Origin: Burkholderiales bacterium
GTDB lineage: Bacteria; Pseudomonadota; Gammaproteobacteria; Burkholderiales; Burkholderiaceae_C
DNA: 64,000 nucleotides
Reading direction: 5' to 3'
Assembly (NCBI GenBank): GCA_947453625.1
Contig: CANGHK010000002.1
Coordinates: 111,774 to 175,773 of the forward strand
In this document: piece after piece, positions 35,955 to 42,688 of the stretch
How positions within the stretch are numbered: the stretch's first letter is position 1
How the letters are laid out: each line of letters opens with the position of its first letter
Made by a program: the position numbers and the translations under genes
The notes under the pieces: model-generated
What the model was told of the DNA's origin: nothing
Seen by the model: only the letters and a program-made list of their open reading frames with translations
Databases searched by the model: none

Positions 35955-36273
35955 CGCGGCTCCCCACATAAGCCCACAACACCGAGATCTGCTCGGACGA
36001 CAGTGCCTCCTTGAACGACGGCATGTTGCCCTTGCCTTGGGTCACGCTGTTCTGGAAGCGGTCGGGCTGGTCGACCGGAAACTTGCGCAAGTCATACACC
36101 GTGGTGCCGGCGTTGACCATGTTGCGGCCGTGGCATTGCGCGCAGGTGCGGTGGAACTGGTCCCGCCCCTGCTCGATCTGCTCGGTCTTGAAACGCGTGC
36201 CGCCGTCGACGGGGTTGGTGGCCTGCGCCAAGCCCGCCGCGGGCAAGGCCAAGATCAGCCCCGCCACCCGCAT
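35938..36273 (-). CDS. Small periplasmic cytochrome c of the quinoprotein cluster
   Basis: This is a 111-residue class I c-type cytochrome, the likely electron acceptor of the adjacent PQQ dehydrogenase. A short signal peptide (MRVAGLILALPAAGLAQA) is followed by the haem-binding CAQCH motif and a likely axial Met in KGNMPSFKEAL near the C-terminus. The role matches XoxG/MxaG or cytochrome c550 of alcohol dehydrogenase systems. The frame is open up to 36540, but that part is repeat DNA, so ATG 36273 is used. The 263-bp gap to the dehydrogenase gene is filled by a dispersed repeat, which is unusual inside such an operon. Confidence 0.87.
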   Translation of the reverse strand: MRVAGLILALPAAGLAQATNPVDGGTRFKTEQIEQGRDQFHRTCAQCHGRNMVNAGTTVYDLRKFPVDQPDRFQNSVTQGKGNMPSFKEALSSEQISVLWAYVGSRGGKEP

Positions 36274-36375
36274 CCACCGCCCGCAAACGCCACCCAGCAG
36301 AGGCTGCAGATCTGGCCCTGGCGGTCCCGCGAGGGAGCGCCCCAGCACCGGTACATTGGCGAGGCGCCTCAGCAA

Positions 36376-36495
36376 ACGCCGTGGATCCGGCTCCGCCGGT
36401 CCACTGGCGTTGCCTTGCAGGCCGCGCCGGGCTTTGCAGCCCGGCTCCTCGCCAGGCAGGCAAGGTCCGCTGGACCTTGCCTGTCCGGGCTCGGA
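36376..36495 (-). repeat. Dispersed ~120-bp palindromic repeat, copy 1 (between dehydrogenase and cytochrome genes)
   Basis: This stretch aligns along its whole length with the reverse complement of 55961-56076 (proA-queC gap). Shared blocks include ACGCCGTGGATCCGGCT, TTGCAGGCC, TCGCCAGGC, CTGGACCTTGC and GTCCGGGCTC. It contains three hairpins: GTGGA...TCCAC, CCGGGC...GCCCGG and AAGGTCC...GGACCTT. Together with G/C homopolymers (a G9 run at 36526-36534) it fills the 263-bp gap. No coding function is seen. The strand given is only relative to the second copy. Confidence 0.85.
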
Positions 36496-36536
36496 CCCCC
36501 CGGGCTGGAGCGCCGAAGGCGCTTCGGGGGGGGGCG

Positions 36537-38213
36537 TCATTTAATCGCGAAAGTCCACACCGAGCCGCCGCCCGGGGTGGCAGCCATGCGCTCGTCGCCG
36601 AGCAAGGCCCAGACGCCGCCAGCACCAACGGTGATGCTGACATACTGCTTGCCGCCTTGCTCCCAGGTGATGGGCAGGCCGATGATGCCCGAGCCGGTCT
36701 GGAACTCCCACAGCTTGTTGCCGTTGTTGGCGTCGACCGCGATGAACTCACCCGTGGCCGCACCGGTGAACACCAGGCCACCGCCGGTCGACAAGGTGCC
36801 GGCCATGCTGGGCTGGCCCGGCCAAGCCATCTGCCACTTGCTCTTGCCGGTCATCGGGTCGATCGCGCTCAGGTAGCCGTTGGGCGTGCCCTTGGGCGGG
36901 AAGTTGACGCCGCGCATGTTCATGCCCAGGTACCACTCGCCGCGCTTGTACTCGGGCTTGACGATCTGGTAAGGCCAGGACATCTCCAGCGTGTTGGCAT
37001 ACGCCAGGCCGGTGTTCGGGTTCCAGGACATCGGGGTCCAGTTCTTGCCGCCCAGCACCGAGGGCCAGACCGTTTCGTCGCTGCCGGCGCGGATGCGCTT
37101 GGTCACCTCGGACTCGACCGGCCGGCCGGTGGCCAGGTCGATCTTGTCGGCCCAGTTGACCTTGACGTACGGATTGGCCGCCAGCAACTTGCCATTGGCG
37201 CGGTCGAGCACGTAGAAGAAGCCGTTGCGGTTGGCCTGCGCCAGCACCTTGCGGTCTTTGCCGTCTATCTTCATGTCGACCAGCATGCCGACTTCGGTGG
37301 CGTCGTAGTCGTAGGGGTCGTTGGGGCTGAACTGGTAATGCCAGACCATCTCGCCGGTCTTGGGACGGAAGGCGACCACCGAGCAGACGTAGAGGTTGTC
37401 GCCCTTGCGTACCTCGGGGTTCCACGGGCCGGCGTTGCCGGTGCCCCAGTAGACCAGGTCGAGCTCGGGGTCGTAGGTGCCGGTCAGCCAGGTCGGTGCG
37501 CCGCCCTTGCTGGCGGTGTCGCCAGGCCAGGTGTCGCCACCCTTTTCACCCGGTGCGGCGGTGGTGTAGACGCGCCACAGCTGCTTGCCGGTCTGCGGGT
37601 CCCAGCCGTCGACGAAGCCGCGCGTGCCGTACTCGCCGCCGGCGATGCCGGTCATCACCACGCCATTGGCGATCAGCGGCGCGCTGGTCATCGCGTGGCC
37701 GTCCTGGTAGTTGGCGGCCTTGCTCTTCCACAGCTGCTTGCCGGTCTTGGCGTCGAGCGCGATGACATGGGCGTCGAGCGTGACGCGGTAGATCTTGCCG
37801 TCCAGGATCGCCGCGCCGCGGTTCAGGATGCCGCAGCAGGCGTACTTGAAGACGTCCTGCGGCAGCTCGATGTCAGCCTTCCAGAGCTGCTTGCCGGTCA
37901 GCGGGTTGATCGCCATCGTCGCGTTGTGGGTGGTCACATACATCACCCCGTCGTGGACGATGGGCTGCGACTCCTGACCCTGCGGGTTGTTCAGGCTGTA
38001 GCTCCACATCGGCGTTAGCTGGCTCACCGTGCCGGTGTTGATCTGCTTGAGCGCGCTGTAGCGCTGGTTGTTGTAGCCCATGCCGTAGGTCAGCACGTCG
38101 CCCGGCGTCGTGGCGTCGGCCTTGAGGTCGGCCAGGGACTGGGCCTGCGCGGTCAGCGGCGCTGCCAGCGACAACAGGGTCGCGCCTGCGGTCAGCCATC
38201 GGGTCATCATCAT
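36537..38213 (-). CDS. PQQ-dependent alcohol dehydrogenase with lanthanide-type DYD motif
   Basis: This is a periplasmic quinoprotein that oxidises an alcohol (methanol, ethanol or another) using PQQ. The 558-residue precursor has a signal peptide (about 1-24, cut after AQA) and an eight-bladed propeller with repeated tryptophan-docking motifs (for example GKQLWKADIEL, GKQLWRVYTT, GNKLWEFQTG). An adjacent Cys pair is visible in YACCGIL. The catalytic Asp302 is followed two residues later by Asp304 (NDPYDYD); that second Asp marks lanthanide-dependent enzymes (XoxF, PedH), whereas calcium-type enzymes carry Ala or Ser there. Overall similarity is to the methanol/ethanol family. AGGAG precedes the first of three ATGs. 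Cytochrome and MxaJ-like genes follow. Confidence 0.9.
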   Translation of the reverse strand: MMMTRWLTAGATLLSLAAPLTAQAQSLADLKADATTPGDVLTYGMGYNNQRYSALKQINTGTVSQLTPMWSYSLNNPQGQESQPIVHDGVMYVTTHNATMAINPLTGKQLWKADIELPQDVFKYACCGILNRGAAILDGKIYRVTLDAHVIALDAKTGKQLWKSKAANYQDGHAMTSAPLIANGVVMTGIAGGEYGTRGFVDGWDPQTGKQLWRVYTTAAPGEKGGDTWPGDTASKGGAPTWLTGTYDPELDLVYWGTGNAGPWNPEVRKGDNLYVCSVVAFRPKTGEMVWHYQFSPNDPYDYDATEVGMLVDMKIDGKDRKVLAQANRNGFFYVLDRANGKLLAANPYVKVNWADKIDLATGRPVESEVTKRIRAGSDETVWPSVLGGKNWTPMSWNPNTGLAYANTLEMSWPYQIVKPEYKRGEWYLGMNMRGVNFPPKGTPNGYLSAIDPMTGKSKWQMAWPGQPSMAGTLSTGGGLVFTGAATGEFIAVDANNGNKLWEFQTGSGIIGLPITWEQGGKQYVSITVGAGGVWALLGDERMAATPGGGSVWTFAIK

Positions 38214-38300
38214 GTCTTGTCTCCTGTCGGGGTGGGCGGCCGGTGGCCGCTGTTTGCCGTATCGGCATTTCGGCGATGCGATGGTGTACGCAAATCCCGT

Positions 38301-38318
38301 CGCTGTTTGTGCACAGCG
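38301..38318. promoter_or_regulatory. Inverted repeat, possible operator between dehydrogenase and regulator
   Basis: CGCTGT-TTGTGC-ACAGCG has perfect 6-bp arms and a 6-nt spacer, in the middle of the 227-bp divergent gap between the PQQ dehydrogenase and the GAF/Fis regulator. Its symmetry and place make it a candidate binding site for the Fis-type regulator or another dimeric factor. Nothing else clear was seen in this gap apart from the AGGAG site of the dehydrogenase. Confidence 0.4.
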
Positions 38319-38440
38319 GGCAATCCCTAGTTCGCGAGGGTGGCGAAGACTGAATACAGTGCGCTTCCGGCCAGCATGACGGTCCGCAATGCCAAAAATT
38401 GTTCCAGCGCGCAACAGCCTGGCGTTCCCGCCGAGTCCTC

Positions 38441-39583
38441 ATGAACCCTTCCCTCGAACACCAGGTCCGTCTGCAGTCGGTGCGCAGCCATTACCGGGTG
38501 ACGCCCTGGATCCATGCCCGTGACGACGAGTCGCCGCTGCTGCGGTCCTGGCAGCGCTGCCGCGACGTCGGCATGCACGAGCACGAGCGCGTCACCTTCG
38601 AACTGGTGTCGCGCGCGATGCTGGCCGAGCTTGACGATGCCCATGGCGATCTGGTGCGCGCGGCTCGGCCCGAGACCGAGCGGCTGGCGCGTGCGCTGCG
38701 CGGCACCGGTTGCGTGGCGCTGCTGTTCAACAGCCGCGGCGTGGTGATCGACCGCCTCTGCCATGACGCCGGCACGCCGGCGGCACTGCTGACGGCCACC
38801 CGCAAAGGCATCAATTTGGCCGAACGCTGCGTCGGCACCACCGCGCCGGCGATCAGCCTGGCCGAGGGCCTGCCCTACCTGGTGGGCCGCGACGCGCATT
38901 TCTTCGCCAACGTGCGGCCCTTCTTCTGCGTCGCCGCGCCGATTGACTCACCCACCGGCGAGCGCCTGGGTGCGCTCGACATCACTGCCTACGACAACGT
39001 GCCGTCGTTCGACCTCTACTCGCTGGTGGTCGACGCCGCGGCGGCGATCGAGAACAGCCTGTTCCGGCCCTCGCCCGACCGCCTGGTGGTGCGCTTCCAC
39101 CCGCGCGCCGAAATGGTGGGCACGGCGCTGGAGGGCCTGCTCGAGGTCGGCAGCGACGGCCGGGTCTGCGGCGCCAACCGGGTGGCGGCGCGCTTGCTGT
39201 GCCTGCCCCGGCCGGCGCTGCTGGGGCGGGCCTTCTCCGAGTTGTTCGACCGCCGGCTGCAATCCCTGTTCGCCCGGCCGCCAAGCCAGCGCGCCGACCT
39301 GGTGGAGATGCTCACCTGCGTGGGTCTGCAGGTGCAAGCCCGTTTCGAGAGCGCGCCACGCCGGCACTGGGCTGATGGCGCGGCGGCGCGATGGGGAGAA
39401 GGGTCTGCCGCCGATGACCCGAAAGCGGGCCAGGCCGAGCGGCGGCCGGCCAATCTGCGCGAGCTCGAAGGCCTGGCTATCGAGCAGGCACTGGCCGCCT
39501 TCGATGGCAATGTGTCGGCTGCGGCGCGCCAACTCGGCGTCAGCCGCAACACGATCTACCGGCGGCGCGGCGAAACGGCTTAG
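38441..39583 (+). CDS. GAF-domain, Fis-type transcriptional regulator lacking the AAA+ domain (AcoR-like)
   Basis: This 380-residue DNA-binding regulator has an AcoR-like N-terminus (SHYRVTPWIHARDDESPLLRSW), a GAF sensor region (about 60-215, with ERCVGTTAPAISLAEG and HFFANVRPFFCVAAPI), a PAS-like segment (about 220-290) and a C-terminal Fis-type helix-turn-helix (SAARQLGVSRNTIYRR). Typical AcoR proteins are about 600-670 residues and carry a sigma-54 activator AAA+ ATPase with GAFTGA between sensor and DNA-binding parts; that domain is absent. It cannot therefore activate sigma-54 in the usual way. ATG 38441 is chosen. It is divergent from the quinoprotein operon and is its likely controller. 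Confidence 0.85.
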   Translation: MNPSLEHQVRLQSVRSHYRVTPWIHARDDESPLLRSWQRCRDVGMHEHERVTFELVSRAMLAELDDAHGDLVRAARPETERLARALRGTGCVALLFNSRGVVIDRLCHDAGTPAALLTATRKGINLAERCVGTTAPAISLAEGLPYLVGRDAHFFANVRPFFCVAAPIDSPTGERLGALDITAYDNVPSFDLYSLVVDAAAAIENSLFRPSPDRLVVRFHPRAEMVGTALEGLLEVGSDGRVCGANRVAARLLCLPRPALLGRAFSELFDRRLQSLFARPPSQRADLVEMLTCVGLQVQARFESAPRRHWADGAAARWGEGSAADDPKAGQAERRPANLRELEGLAIEQALAAFDGNVSAAARQLGVSRNTIYRRRGETA

Positions 39584-39605
39584 GCCGCAGGTCCGGACTC
39601 AAGCG

Positions 39606-39832
39606 CTTGCCCGCTTGCAAGCGGGCAGAGCCTTCGGCAGGCACTCAGGAGTCCGCAGGGACTGAGTCCGGACAGGTGACAGGCCCTGCGGCCTGTCACC
39701 TGCCTGGCGAAGGCCTTGGCGCATGCTTGCGCCAAGGCTCGCTCGGTCCTGGCTCAAGAGCTTGCCCGCTTGCAAGCGGGCAGAGCCTTCGGCAGGCACT
39801 CACGAGTCCGCAGGGACTCGCTCGGTCCAGCC
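39606..39832. repeat. Block of hairpin repeats with a 58-bp direct duplication
   Basis: A 58-bp unit occurs at 39606-39663 and 39761-39818 with a single base difference. Each copy has the perfect palindrome GCCCGCTTGCAAGCGGGC, the linker GAGCCTTCGGCAGGC and the hairpin AGTCC-GCAG-GGACT. Between the copies lie two more strong hairpins: GACAGGCC-CTGC-GGCCTGTC, and a 10-bp stem with loop ATGCTT (about 39713-39738). The same linker and loops recur in 1-182. The block fills the convergent gap between the regulator and the UbiH-family gene, so a termination role is possible. Confidence 0.85.
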
Positions 39833-41080
39833 TCAGCGACGGCCGAACATCATCTGGCGCGCCAGCGCGGACTTCAGTGGCGGCAGCGCCTGCAGCGCCG
39901 CCAGCCCCAGGCCGCGCAACGCCGGCAGACCCGGCCAACGCCAGGTGAAACTGCGGGCCAGGAAATCGGTGGCTGCGATCATGCTCCAGCGGTCGGGGCC
40001 GCGCGCCCATTCCAGCCGGCGCAGCAAGGGCCGCAGGTCCCCCGGCTTGGCGTGGCGCAGCGCCCGCACCAACTCGGCGGCGTCGCGCAAGCCCAGGTTC
40101 AGACCCTGGCCGGCGACCGGGTGCAGGGTCTGCGCGGCGTTGCCTATGCGCACGATCGCACCATCGACCAGCGTACGTTCGGCATTCAGCCCGAGCGGGA
40201 ACTGCTTGAGCGGCGAGATCGCCAGCACGCTGCCGGCTTGCGCGGGCAGCAAGCTGTTGAGCAAGGCGATGCGCTGGGTGTCGTTCAGCGCCGCCACGGT
40301 GTCACCGCCTTCCGCGCCCTGCGCGTCCGCCGGGCGCGACACGCACCAGACCATTGCCGCGCGCAGGCTGCCGTCGGCGCCGGGCGGTAGCGGCAGCAGC
40401 GCCAGCGGGCCCTCGCGGGTGAAGCGCTCCAGCGCCAGACCGGGCGTGGCGCCGCTCAGCGAGACGCTGCCGACCCAGGCGGTCTGCCGGTAGTCATGGG
40501 TCAGTGCCTTGCGCGCCTGGTCGGCGAACACACCGCCCTCGGCCACCACCGCCAGGTCGAAGCGCTCGGCGATGCCGGCGTCCACCTCGACGCCGCCCCC
40601 GTCCGTGCCGTCCGCCGCGTCCGGGTTGCGCAGATCGGCCACCGGCTGGCCGAAGCGGCTGTGCAGGCGCTGCGGCTCGCGCGCTTCGGCGTCGAACCAG
40701 GCGCGCTGCAGGCAGGCCACCAGCGCGCCGTAGCTCAGCACCGCGCCCAGCATGGGCACGCCCTCGTCGGCGGCGCGCAGGTGCACCGCGCCGGCGGCCC
40801 AGGGCAGGTCCAGCGTCGGCGGCGCCTGCGACACCATCACCTCGCTGATCGGCTGCGCCGCAGCCGCCGGCCAGGCACCCAGCGCCTGCAGCGCCCGCAC
40901 GCTGCCCAGTGCCAGCGCCAGGGTGCGCGGATCACCCGACACATCCTTGTCTGCCGGCCTGGCGTCGAACAAGGTCACGTCGGCGCCGGGCAGCAGGCGC
41001 GCCGCCTGCAGGGCCAGCGCCAGACCGGCAGGTCCGGCGCCGATGACGGCGATGCGCCAGGTCGGTGTTGCAGGCTTCAT
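39833..41080 (-). CDS. FAD-dependent monooxygenase, UbiH/UbiF/Coq6 family
   Basis: This is probably one of the ring hydroxylases of ubiquinone synthesis. The 415-residue protein has the dinucleotide-binding motif AVIGAGPAGLALALQ, the SGDPRTLALALGSV segment typical of UbiH-like enzymes, and the second FAD motif RIGNAAQTLHPVAGQGLNLG, in which the usual Gly-Asp reads Gly-Asn. Which ring position it hydroxylates cannot be inferred from sequence. The start is ATG 41080. The stop lies right at the edge of the hairpin-repeat block. murU precedes it on the same strand with a 20-nt gap, so they may be co-transcribed. Confidence 0.88.
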   Translation of the reverse strand: MKPATPTWRIAVIGAGPAGLALALQAARLLPGADVTLFDARPADKDVSGDPRTLALALGSVRALQALGAWPAAAAQPISEVMVSQAPPTLDLPWAAGAVHLRAADEGVPMLGAVLSYGALVACLQRAWFDAEAREPQRLHSRFGQPVADLRNPDAADGTDGGGVEVDAGIAERFDLAVVAEGGVFADQARKALTHDYRQTAWVGSVSLSGATPGLALERFTREGPLALLPLPPGADGSLRAAMVWCVSRPADAQGAEGGDTVAALNDTQRIALLNSLLPAQAGSVLAISPLKQFPLGLNAERTLVDGAIVRIGNAAQTLHPVAGQGLNLGLRDAAELVRALRHAKPGDLRPLLRRLEWARGPDRWSMIAATDFLARSFTWRWPGLPALRGLGLAALQALPPLKSALARQMMFGRR

Positions 41081-41100
41081 GAACAATCCTCCCGTTGGCG

Positions 41101-41847
41101 TCAGATTGGCGCGGGTGCCGAATAACCCATCGGCGGCGCGGCCGGTCGGTCCTGCAGGGCCGACCATTGCGCCGGCGTGCCCACGTTGTGCCACTCACCG
41201 TCCAGCCGCTCGCCGCCGAGCCGGCCCGCCGCGGCGCTGGCGAACAGCAGCGGGCCCAGCGCGGCATGCTGTCCGGGCGCTACGCCGGCCACCAGGGTGT
41301 GCCGCACCAGCGCCAGGTTGGCGTAGGTCAGTGGCCGGGTCTGGCCGGCGGCTGGCCGGCGCACCCGGTCGCCATCGAGCAAGAAATCGCCGCCGGCATG
41401 GAAGTCGGGGTTGGCCACCAGCCACAGGTGGGCGTCGTCGTCGCCGCGCGCGAAACGCTGCGCCGCTTGCGCGTCGAAGCGGAAGCCGGGCGCGACGATA
41501 TCGCCCGACACCAGCCAGCAGCAATCGCCCAGCAGCGGCAAGGCCTTGGCGATCCCGCCCGCGGTCTCGAGCGCGCCGCCATGATCGCGGCCTTCCCTCG
41601 AATAGTGCAGGTGCAGGCCCCAGCGGCTGCCATCGCCCAGCGCGGCCTCGAAGCAGTGCTCCAGCCAGGCGGTGTTGATCACCACCTCGCGCACGCCGGC
41701 CGCGGCCAGCGCCTGCAGATGCCACTCGACCATCGGCTTGCCGCGCACCGGCAGCAGTGGCTTGGGCAGTTGGTCGGTGAGGGGGCGCAGGCGCTCGCCG
41801 CGGCCGGCGGCCAGGATCAGCGCAGGGAGATTGGGCGGATGGGACAT
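41101..41847 (-). CDS. murU: N-acetylmuramate alpha-1-phosphate uridylyltransferase (MurU-type nucleotidyltransferase)
   Basis: This is a sugar-1-phosphate nucleotidyltransferase of 248 residues that would make UDP-MurNAc from MurNAc-1-phosphate in cell-wall recycling. The N-terminal signature ALILAAGRGERLRPLTD and the PKPLLPV loop bind the nucleotide and metal. The metal-binding Asp is in LVSGDIVAP, and the end WHNVGTPAQW is typical of MurU-like proteins. ATG 41847 is used; an upstream ATG at 41889 is possible but adds unrelated residues. It acts after AmgK, encoded at 20132-21196; the usual amgK-murU adjacency is broken here. Confidence 0.85.
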   Translation of the reverse strand: MSHPPNLPALILAAGRGERLRPLTDQLPKPLLPVRGKPMVEWHLQALAAAGVREVVINTAWLEHCFEAALGDGSRWGLHLHYSREGRDHGGALETAGGIAKALPLLGDCCWLVSGDIVAPGFRFDAQAAQRFARGDDDAHLWLVANPDFHAGGDFLLDGDRVRRPAAGQTRPLTYANLALVRHTLVAGVAPGQHAALGPLLFASAAAGRLGGERLDGEWHNVGTPAQWSALQDRPAAPPMGYSAPAPI

Positions 41848-41920
41848 GGCGGTCGAGTTTAGGCGGCGGTGCTGGCTGCCGGCCGGCATCGCGCCCGGCG
41901 TCCGGGATGGCGGCGGGGGT

Positions 41921-42496
41921 TCAGCCCAGACCGATGGGCGCCGGCGCGGTCATCACGATCTTGCGGAACAGCGGCCGGAACACGTCGTCGGCGGCATGGC
42001 CGGTCAGTGGGTCGCGGTTGGTGGCGAAGGCGGCGTCCAGCGCCGCCCAGTCGGCCTCGGTCAAATGGGCGCGCGCCGCCGGCAGGATCTCGCTCTCCTC
42101 GATCGCCATGTGCGAGAGGTAGCCGTTGACATAGCCTTCCAGTGCGTCGACGAAGGCCTGCTGCCGGCTCGCGCCCAGCACCTCGTAGGCCAGCAGGGCA
42201 TGCTCGAGCGAGCGGATCGCGGCCTCGCCGCGGCCATGGTCGGCGTCCAGCCTGGCCAGGGTGTCGGCCAGCGCCGGGCAACGCGCAAGCACCCGCGGGA
42301 AAAGCAATTCGCTCTCCTTGGGGTGGTGCAGGCGCTCCGGGAACTCGTCGACATAGAACAGCATCGCGCGCAGCACGCTGAAGTCCGGCACCTGACCCTC
42401 GCGCTGCGCATGTGCCACCAGCAGGCTCATCGACCGCAGCATCGCTGCCAGAGCCTGGTGTTCGTCCTGGATCACGTCTAAGGCGGGATGGCGCAT
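41921..42496 (-). CDS. Hemerythrin HHE cation-binding domain protein
   Basis: This is a 191-residue four-helix-bundle protein with a likely non-haem di-iron site. Metal-ligand positions typical of HHE domains are visible: His in [21 protein letters not shown], Asp-His in [11 protein letters not shown] and [12 protein letters not shown] with nearby Glu residues. Bacterial members bind or sense oxygen or nitric oxide, or help repair iron centres; the role here is not known. It is divergent from tkt, with a 192-nt gap that holds the tkt promoter. It lies 73 nt before murU on the same strand. Confidence 0.87.
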   Translation of the reverse strand: MRHPALDVIQDEHQALAAMLRSMSLLVAHAQREGQVPDFSVLRAMLFYVDEFPERLHHPKESELLFPRVLARCPALADTLARLDADHGRGEAAIRSLEHALLAYEVLGASRQQAFVDALEGYVNGYLSHMAIEESEILPAARAHLTEADWAALDAAFATNRDPLTGHAADDVFRPLFRKIVMTAPAPIGLG

Positions 42497-42632
42497 GGGA
42501 TGAATCGCTTCAGTAACGGGTTGCTGACCTTGCAAGCCTGCGCCGCAGCTGAATTTTGTGTCTTGCGCAAGATCAAGAACCCGGGAGGGCCGGGGTCTCA
42601 AACAGGGGCGGCGGTCGCGCTGTCCAGGCCGC

Positions 42633-42638
42633 TAAAAT
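42633..42638 (+). promoter_or_regulatory. Possible -10 box TAAAAT for tkt
   Basis: TAAAAT lies 50 nt before the tkt ATG at 42689, in the divergent gap with the hemerythrin gene. No obvious -35 box was found at the right distance. No strong Shine-Dalgarno sequence precedes the ATG. Confidence 0.35.
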
Positions 42639-42688
42639 CGTCCGCTCACGCTCCCCACAGCACACTTCAACGCCCACCGGCGCATCGC

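Noticed and set aside
36274..36540. Longer N-terminus of the cytochrome c from 36540
   Set aside because: That part is the dispersed repeat; a good signal peptide begins at ATG 36273.
39606..39832. CRISPR array or insertion sequence
   Set aside because: The two 58-bp copies are separated by 97 bp of other hairpins, not a regular spacer; no transposase reading frame or cas gene is nearby.
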